Positions 59,949 to 64,000 of a stretch of DNA of 64,000 bases are shown here, one piece after another. The translations under genes were made by a program, and so were the position numbers. The DNA is taken from positions 1 to 64,000 of the forward strand of contig UQHK01000008.1 of assembly GCA_900540855.1 (NCBI GenBank). The letters are read 5' to 3'. Within the stretch, counting starts at the first letter, position 1, and each line of letters starts with the position of its first letter. The notes below the pieces were generated by a model. The model saw only the letters and a program-made list of their open reading frames with translations. It did no database searches and had not been told where the DNA came from. Source of the stretch: an uncultured Collinsella sp. Lineage in GTDB: Bacteria; Actinomycetota; Coriobacteriia; Coriobacteriales; Coriobacteriaceae.

Positions 59949-60002
59949 ATCCTTCCTACGATGTGCTGTGTGCCGGCACGGTAGCCGGATCGTAGGAAGG
60001 AT
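59949..60002 (+). promoter_or_regulatory. Hairpin hiding the ribosome-binding site of the FxLYD gene
   Basis: ATCCTTCCTACGAT (59949-59962) and ATCGTAGGAAGGAT (59989-60002) pair perfectly over 14 bases. The right arm contains the SD AGGAAGGA, six bases before the ATG at 60008. An inner CCGGC/GCCGG pair extends the fold. Confidence 0.7.
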
Positions 60003-60007
60003 GAATA

Positions 60008-60451
60008 ATGGCAAAAGAGGGAAAGAAGCCGATCGGCAAGATTGTCCTAGGCATCATCGTGGTGCTGGTTATTGTCGGTGCCGTGGGCTCTATGGGCGGC
60101 AACTCAACCGATTCGTCTGCGAGCGATTCGGCAAAACCTGCCGAGACGGCACAGCAGGCTGAGGAGCAAAAAGAACCGCAAGAACCGTATACCATTGCTG
60201 ACGAGGCTGAAGACACTTCCAATCAGTTTACCTATAAGATCACGGGCACGCTGACCAATAACACGGACAAGGAAAAGAGCTACATTCAGATTGAATATGT
60301 TCTGTATGATGCCGATGGCAACCAGGTTGGAACGGCTCTTGCAAACACCAATCATCTGAAGGCGGGCGGCTCCTGGAAGTTCGAGGCGCTGGGTACGGTG
60401 TCTCCCGACCAGGTTGCTAGCTGGGAGCGTTCGGACGTAAGCGGTTTCTAG
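60008..60451 (+). CDS. Membrane-anchored FxLYD domain protein
   Basis: A 147-residue protein. A single N-terminal helix (IGKIVLGIIVVLVIVGAVGS, residues 9-28) anchors it; a Ser/Ala/Glu-rich linker follows, then a beta-sandwich-like domain with FTYKITGTLTNNTDKEKSYI and EYVLYDADGNQVGTAL, the FxLYD pattern. Probably extracellular and of unknown function. Its SD is inside a hairpin, so translation may be regulated. The next gene begins 32 bases on. Confidence 0.78.
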   Translation: MAKEGKKPIGKIVLGIIVVLVIVGAVGSMGGNSTDSSASDSAKPAETAQQAEEQKEPQEPYTIADEAEDTSNQFTYKITGTLTNNTDKEKSYIQIEYVLYDADGNQVGTALANTNHLKAGGSWKFEALGTVSPDQVASWERSDVSGF

Positions 60452-60483
60452 CATGTTGCATGCACTGGGGGAGGTGAGGTCGT

Positions 60484-60906
60484 ATGCCCGATAAAAAGCT
60501 GACTGACGAGTTGCTCAATGAGCTTCTCGACGCGCCAAACATCGATGGCTATATCAAGGAGCACGACTTTGCCACCCCGTCGCTTTCGGACTACCTGAAG
60601 CAACTGCTGCAGGAAAAGGGCTTGGAGCGCTCGCGCGTGGTTCGTATGGCCGATCTCAATGAGACCTTTGGCTATCAGATCTTTACCGGTGCGCGTCATC
60701 CGAGCCGCAATAAGGTGCTGCAGATTGCCTTTGCGATGGCGCTGACGCTCAAAGAGACTAACCGTGCGCTGACGGCTGCCGGGGTAAGCGTCCTTAACTG
60801 CAAGGACCGTCGCGATGCGATCATCATCTTCTGTATCGATCGCGGGTGCAGCCTCCAAAAGGTCAACGAGGAGCTGTATCGCTTTGGCGAGGAGACGGTG
60901 AGTTAG
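60484..60906 (+). CDS. XRE-type helix-turn-helix protein associated with a Ser/Thr kinase
   Basis: A 140-residue protein. After a leader of about 30 residues, SLSDYLKQLLQEKGLERSRV, RMADLNETFGYQIFTG and RNKVLQIAFAMALTLKETNR form an HTH of the XRE family; a C-terminal helical part (DAIIIFCIDRGCSLQKVNEE) follows. GGGGAGGTG lies upstream. The kinase gene starts 98 bases downstream on the same strand, and such HTH-kinase pairs recur in gut actinobacteria and Clostridia as I recall; the signal is unknown. Confidence 0.75.
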   Translation: MPDKKLTDELLNELLDAPNIDGYIKEHDFATPSLSDYLKQLLQEKGLERSRVVRMADLNETFGYQIFTGARHPSRNKVLQIAFAMALTLKETNRALTAAGVSVLNCKDRRDAIIIFCIDRGCSLQKVNEELYRFGEETVS

Positions 60907-61004
60907 CGGCTGATATCTGAGCCGGCGGAGCTGCCGAACAACGATGCAAACGAACGGGGCGCGGATGCCATGGGGTGTCTGCGCCCTGCGCTATGATGGA
61001 GGCT

Positions 61005-62384
61005 ATGGATAATCAGACCCCAACATATTACGATGATGAGCTGACCGCAGCGCTTGCCGAGCACCTGGCGTCGCTCGATCGTGACGACAGCTATCGCGTG
61101 GAGCGTGTACTTAAGCGCTCGTCCGTTGAAACAACCGAGCTTGTGTACTTTGAAGGAACCGGCGGTGGTTCGCTCGGCCCCTTTGTCCGTAAACGCATCG
61201 ATGCTTCGGCTCAAATCGGCGGGGCATACGAGCGTCTGTTTGCCGCTCAGCGGGCAGGCAGGCGTTTTGAGCACCTGCCCAGAATCGTCGATTGTCGTCG
61301 TGTGGGCGACGAGCTCAACGTGGTTATGGAATACATCGAAGGGGAGACGCTCGGGGCGCTGGTGTACCGTCTGGGAGCCACCCCCGATTATGCGCGTGAA
61401 TTGTATCCTGCCCTATGCGATGCCGTGGGCGAGCTCCACACCGGTTTTGCAATAGCGGGGGAGACGTCGGCGCCGGTGATCCATCGCGACCTCAAGCCGT
61501 CGAATATCATCGTGACAGGTGCCAACTATACGCCTGATGACGGCCTGACGTTTTCATCGCTGGTGATTATCGACTTGGGGATCGCGCGCGTATGGCGCGA
61601 TGGCGCCGATGCCGATACCGTCAAGTTTGGGACACGGCCCTATGCGCCGCCCGAGCAGTATGGGTTCGGGCAGACGAGCGTGCGAAGCGACGTCTACGCA
61701 CTTGGCGCCCTGTTGTTCTTCTGCTTGACGGGAGTCGACCCTAAACCAGGGCTCGACATGCGCGAGCAATGCGAGGCGCGCGGCATTCCCACTCCACTTG
61801 CCGATGCCGTCTGCATGTCGATGGCGCTCGACCCGGCCAAGCGTTTTGCGAGCGCGGAAGCGTTGGGACGGGCGACGCGCGCGGCATACGATCTAAGTCG
61901 CCCCGTGCGGCCTCCTGCGCCTGTGCTTGTCCGTGCTCCGGCCTCGGAGACGGCGTTGACGTCCCAAGGGTTCCAGAACCCCGCAGGGCTTCCTAGGCCT
62001 GCCGCCTCCGCTGCATGCGGTCTGCTCTCTCGCGTTCCGGAGTCTCTGGGGCGTATTTGGAATACGCTCGTCTGCTTCTCACTGCTTGTGTTCTTTGCCG
62101 GAAGTCACTTTGCCGTCTTTCACCCCACGGGAGCAAACCAAAGCTACCCGACGTGGCTTCTCATAATCGAGTATTTTTTCTTTGTCGATGGCTTTATGGT
62201 GCTTATGCATTTTGCGCTGCTCGATAAGCGCCGTCTTCGTCGGCGATTCACACTGCTCGACAGCTATCGCGGCAAGAAGCTCGCGAAACTCTGGCTCAAG
62301 GCATTGGGTGTGCTGCTCCTATGCATGATCGTCATAGTCGCGGTTGCCAATGCGACCGGCGTCGTCGATACCTACGCTACCTAA
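61005..62384 (+). CDS. Serine/threonine protein kinase with C-terminal membrane helices
   Basis: A 459-residue Hanks-type kinase. LNVVMEYIEGETLGALVY is the hinge, VIHRDLKPSNIIV the catalytic loop, VIIDLGIARVW the metal-binding DLG (DFG variant), TRPYAPPEQYG the APE region and SDVYALGALLFFCLTG subdomain IX. The glycine-rich loop region is EGTGGGSLGP. After about residue 285 there is a Pro-rich linker and three hydrophobic helices near 350, 385 and 435; there is no extracellular PASTA domain. ATG 61005 follows ATGGAGGCT. Confidence 0.9.
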   Translation: MDNQTPTYYDDELTAALAEHLASLDRDDSYRVERVLKRSSVETTELVYFEGTGGGSLGPFVRKRIDASAQIGGAYERLFAAQRAGRRFEHLPRIVDCRRVGDELNVVMEYIEGETLGALVYRLGATPDYARELYPALCDAVGELHTGFAIAGETSAPVIHRDLKPSNIIVTGANYTPDDGLTFSSLVIIDLGIARVWRDGADADTVKFGTRPYAPPEQYGFGQTSVRSDVYALGALLFFCLTGVDPKPGLDMREQCEARGIPTPLADAVCMSMALDPAKRFASAEALGRATRAAYDLSRPVRPPAPVLVRAPASETALTSQGFQNPAGLPRPAASAACGLLSRVPESLGRIWNTLVCFSLLVFFAGSHFAVFHPTGANQSYPTWLLIIEYFFFVDGFMVLMHFALLDKRRLRRRFTLLDSYRGKKLAKLWLKALGVLLLCMIVIVAVANATGVVDTYAT

Positions 62385-62388
62385 AAGA

Positions 62389-62411
62389 AAAGGGCCCCAT
62401 TGGGGCCCTTT
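62389..62411. terminator. Bidirectional terminator between kinase and cell-wall hydrolase genes
   Basis: AAAGGGCCCC and GGGGCCCTTT pair perfectly around loop ATT, with A-rich and T-rich flanks. Confidence 0.9.
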
Positions 62412-62421
62412 GCAGTTGCAC

Positions 62422-63555
62422 TTAGATGCGGTTCATCTGAGCGGCGACTTTGTTATACCAGTCCTGCCACGTGGGCGGGCAGTACTTTTTGGCCGCTGCC
62501 GGGGTAAGGGTGGAGCCGTAGTTGGCGCCCAGATAGGCGACGTGAGCGGAGATGCCCTCGCTCCAGCTGCCAAAGCTGCGCCAACCGCCGCCACGGGCAC
62601 TCCAGCCCCAGGCGTTGTAAGAATTGGCGCAATAAGCACCCTTGGTGCTCTCGATGCAGGCGATGGCGGGGGACCAACGGGGGTCGACACCGGTATTCCA
62701 AGCGGCGACGGCAAAGTTGTAGCCCTGGCCTGCCATGGGGGAGCCGGCGAGATAATTGTCGATGCGGCCCGTCCACTCATTAATGAACGAATCGTAATCG
62801 GAGCTACCGGTATTGGCGTTGTTCACCGTGGTGTCGATGGTGGTGTTGGTGTTGGTGGCCTGGCTGCTGGAATTGCTGCCGCTTACGCCCTCGCCCGAGA
62901 GCTTCTCGGCGGCAGCGGCCTTATCGGCCTCAAGCTTGGCAAGCTCGGCGGCATTTTCCTGCTCGGCTTTTGCCTGTGCCTCGCTGCGGAGCTGCTGGGC
63001 CTGCGCCAGCGCATCCTCGGCGTTTTTCTGCTCTGCCTCAAGCTGTGACTTGGCCTGCTGGAGCTCGGCCTTGTTCTGCTCGAGTTCGGTTTGCATGTTA
63101 TTGAGCTCTTCGATCTCGTCGACGCTCGAGCTCGTGATCTGGTTGGTGTATTTGCAGGTCGTGATGAACTCACCCAGGCTCTGCGCGTTGACCAGGAAGC
63201 TCACGATGGGATTGGTGCCCTTCTGATACTTGTACAGATCGCGCATGGCAGAGCTTGCCTTGGCCTGCTGCTCGGGAAGCTTAGCCTCGATTTCCTCGAT
63301 GCTCGCCTCATTGGAGTCAATCTGCTTTTGCAGGTTATCGAGTTTGGTGCGGGCGTCGTTGTAGGCGCTCGTGGCGGCTTCGATCTTCTGCTGGGCTGCG
63401 GAAAGCTGGTCCTGCGTTGCCTGCGAGGCGGCATACGCCGCAACGGGGGAGAGCATCGGTGTGGCCGTCAGCGCAACGGCGAGCGCGGCGCTCGTGATGA
63501 TACGAGCCGGCTTCGACGCAATGAGCGCTGCGGTGCGATGATTCGAATGCTGCAT
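62422..63555 (-). CDS. Secreted coiled-coil protein with lysozyme/transglycosylase-like C-terminus
   Basis: A 377-residue exported cell-wall enzyme candidate. A signal peptide (ITSAALAVALTATPMLSP, cleaved near VAAYAA) precedes a long coiled coil at about 45-215, as in PcsB/NlpC-type hydrolases. A Ser/Asn/Thr linker leads to a C-terminal domain with AIACIESTKGAYCANSYNAWGW and GSWSEGISAHVAYLG, which resembles lysozyme-fold muramidase or transglycosylase domains with Glu as possible catalyst. ATG 63555 follows AGAGGG; TTG 63570 is the alternative. Confidence 0.8.
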   Translation of the reverse strand: MQHSNHRTAALIASKPARIITSAALAVALTATPMLSPVAAYAASQATQDQLSAAQQKIEAATSAYNDARTKLDNLQKQIDSNEASIEEIEAKLPEQQAKASSAMRDLYKYQKGTNPIVSFLVNAQSLGEFITTCKYTNQITSSSVDEIEELNNMQTELEQNKAELQQAKSQLEAEQKNAEDALAQAQQLRSEAQAKAEQENAAELAKLEADKAAAAEKLSGEGVSGSNSSSQATNTNTTIDTTVNNANTGSSDYDSFINEWTGRIDNYLAGSPMAGQGYNFAVAAWNTGVDPRWSPAIACIESTKGAYCANSYNAWGWSARGGGWRSFGSWSEGISAHVAYLGANYGSTLTPAAAKKYCPPTWQDWYNKVAAQMNRI

Positions 63556-63625
63556 CCAGTCCCTCTGCAATCAATCGTAGGTTATGGTTCGAACGGTATT
63601 CTACTACTGCTTTCGACCTCAACTT

Positions 63626-63640
63626 GAACCTTAAAGGTTC
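63626..63640. promoter_or_regulatory. 15-bp perfect palindrome upstream of the cell-wall hydrolase gene
   Basis: GAACCTTAAAGGTTC is a perfect dyad of the MerR-site kind. It lies within a larger imperfect stem (63619-63632 with 63643-63656). The surrounding gap of about 390 bases (63556-63949) has no gene that I can support. Confidence 0.4.
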
Positions 63641-63949
63641 CAAAGGGTCAAGTTGAACTTGAGGCTTTGGCTTTGACCTGCAGTTATGATGAATTGTTGA
63701 GAAACCATAGAGTTCAACTTTAACGTTACGGGGGCCTGTTTGCGGACGGGCTTTCGGTCGTGAAAGCTATCTCAACAGGGGTTTGCAGCTACAAGGCCCC
63801 ATCGCGGTGAGTGCGGCCTTTATGCTGGACGATTACGTCGATTGCCATAGATACGGTGGAGCTTTGGGCGCCGGCGGCTTGGCACGCTAGAATAAATCAG
63901 TTGCGCAAAGACCGCCCGTTGTGTGGGCAGTTCATGATAGGAAGTTTCC

Positions 63950-64000
63950 ATGGCATTGCAATTTACAGAGCGCGAGTTCATTCCCGTGCTGCTCGGTGGC
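63950..64000 (+). CDS. 5' end of a gene cut by the window, possible ATP-grasp enzyme
   Basis: ATG 63950 has AGGAAG seven bases upstream and opens MALQFTEREFIPVLLGG, 17 codons to the window edge. The FIPVLLGG start is like carboxylate-amine ligase (ATP-grasp) proteins of gut bacteria, but 17 residues are too few for a firm call. Confidence 0.45.
   Translation, partial: MALQFTEREFIPVLLGG

Overview
The window is 64 kb of GC-rich bacterial chromosome (about 60% GC by eye) that reads as a strictly anaerobic, Gram-positive actinobacterium of the Coriobacteriia, most likely Collinsella. This placement is inferred from gene content: a class III (oxygen-sensitive) ribonucleotide reductase with its activase, flavodoxin next to a DUF3793 protein, fermentative L-lactate dehydrogenase, PTS sugar uptake, the acetylase branch of lysine/diaminopimelate synthesis, a YolD/Y-family polymerase SOS pair, and many short genes starting at TTG or GTG behind strong Shine-Dalgarno (SD) sites. 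There is no rRNA, CRISPR array, intact prophage or complete insertion sequence. It looks like core genome punctuated by small structured repeats.

Layout. 0-2.3 kb: a GH13 alpha-glucosidase and a tRNA-Gly/tRNA-Val pair with its own promoter and terminator, followed by about 600 bp without genes. 2.9-7.9 kb: nrdD-nrdG, then folE, an HD hydrolase and folB. 7.9-14.4 kb: peptidase-type genes, a SlyD-like FKBP paired with a UreE-like protein, a HAD phosphatase, a Fur/PerR regulator, acylphosphatase, an oxidoreductase and RNase HI. 14.5-17 kb: a LysR regulator divergent from an O-acetylhomoserine sulfhydrylase whose leader carries a 17-codon upstream ORF. 17-23.3 kb: a secreted protein, panE, a ferredoxin-fused aldo/keto reductase, a Gfo/Idh oxidoreductase and endonuclease IV, the last two behind related hairpins. 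23.4-26.5 kb: a complete polar amino-acid ABC transporter. 26.6-31 kb: flavodoxin, DUF3793, an HMA-domain protein behind a CsoR-like site, the SOS polymerase pair, and a stand-alone N-terminal half of an iron alcohol dehydrogenase. 31-36.6 kb: pgi, two HAD phosphatases, a 230-bp MITE-like element, TatD nuclease and TcdA. 36.6-42.5 kb: a previously easy-to-miss 28-codon membrane peptide behind a LexA box, the sdpR-sdpI pair, ettA, and two proteins of unknown function. 42.7-46.3 kb: a BglG antiterminator, PTS IIBC and a Nif3-family protein. 46.4-53.9 kb: a two-gene DUF4160 module, nadE, an aminotransferase, ldh, a DUF2974 hydrolase and a nucleoid-associated protein. 54-59.5 kb: lysine biosynthesis (lysA-dapA fused in frame, dapB, dapH) under a lysine riboswitch, with a divergent M20 deacetylase. 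59.5-64 kb: small membrane and lipoprotein-like proteins, an HTH/Ser-Thr kinase pair, a secreted coiled-coil cell-wall hydrolase and the first 17 codons of one more gene.

How the parts fit. dapA, dapB, dapH, an aminotransferase (49.2 kb), the M20 deacetylase and lysA could together supply the acetyl variant of the diaminopimelate pathway, with lysine feedback through the riboswitch. Two LexA-type control regions (30.3 kb and 37.0 kb) suggest a DNA-damage regulon that includes a mutagenic polymerase and a toxin-like peptide. At least six kinds of inverted or dispersed repeat sit between genes; the clearest is a 147-bp element present twice, each time starting a few bases after a stop codon. 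The most promising candidates for something undescribed are the SOS peptide, the mobile 3'-end element and the lysA-dapA fusion with an internal start.
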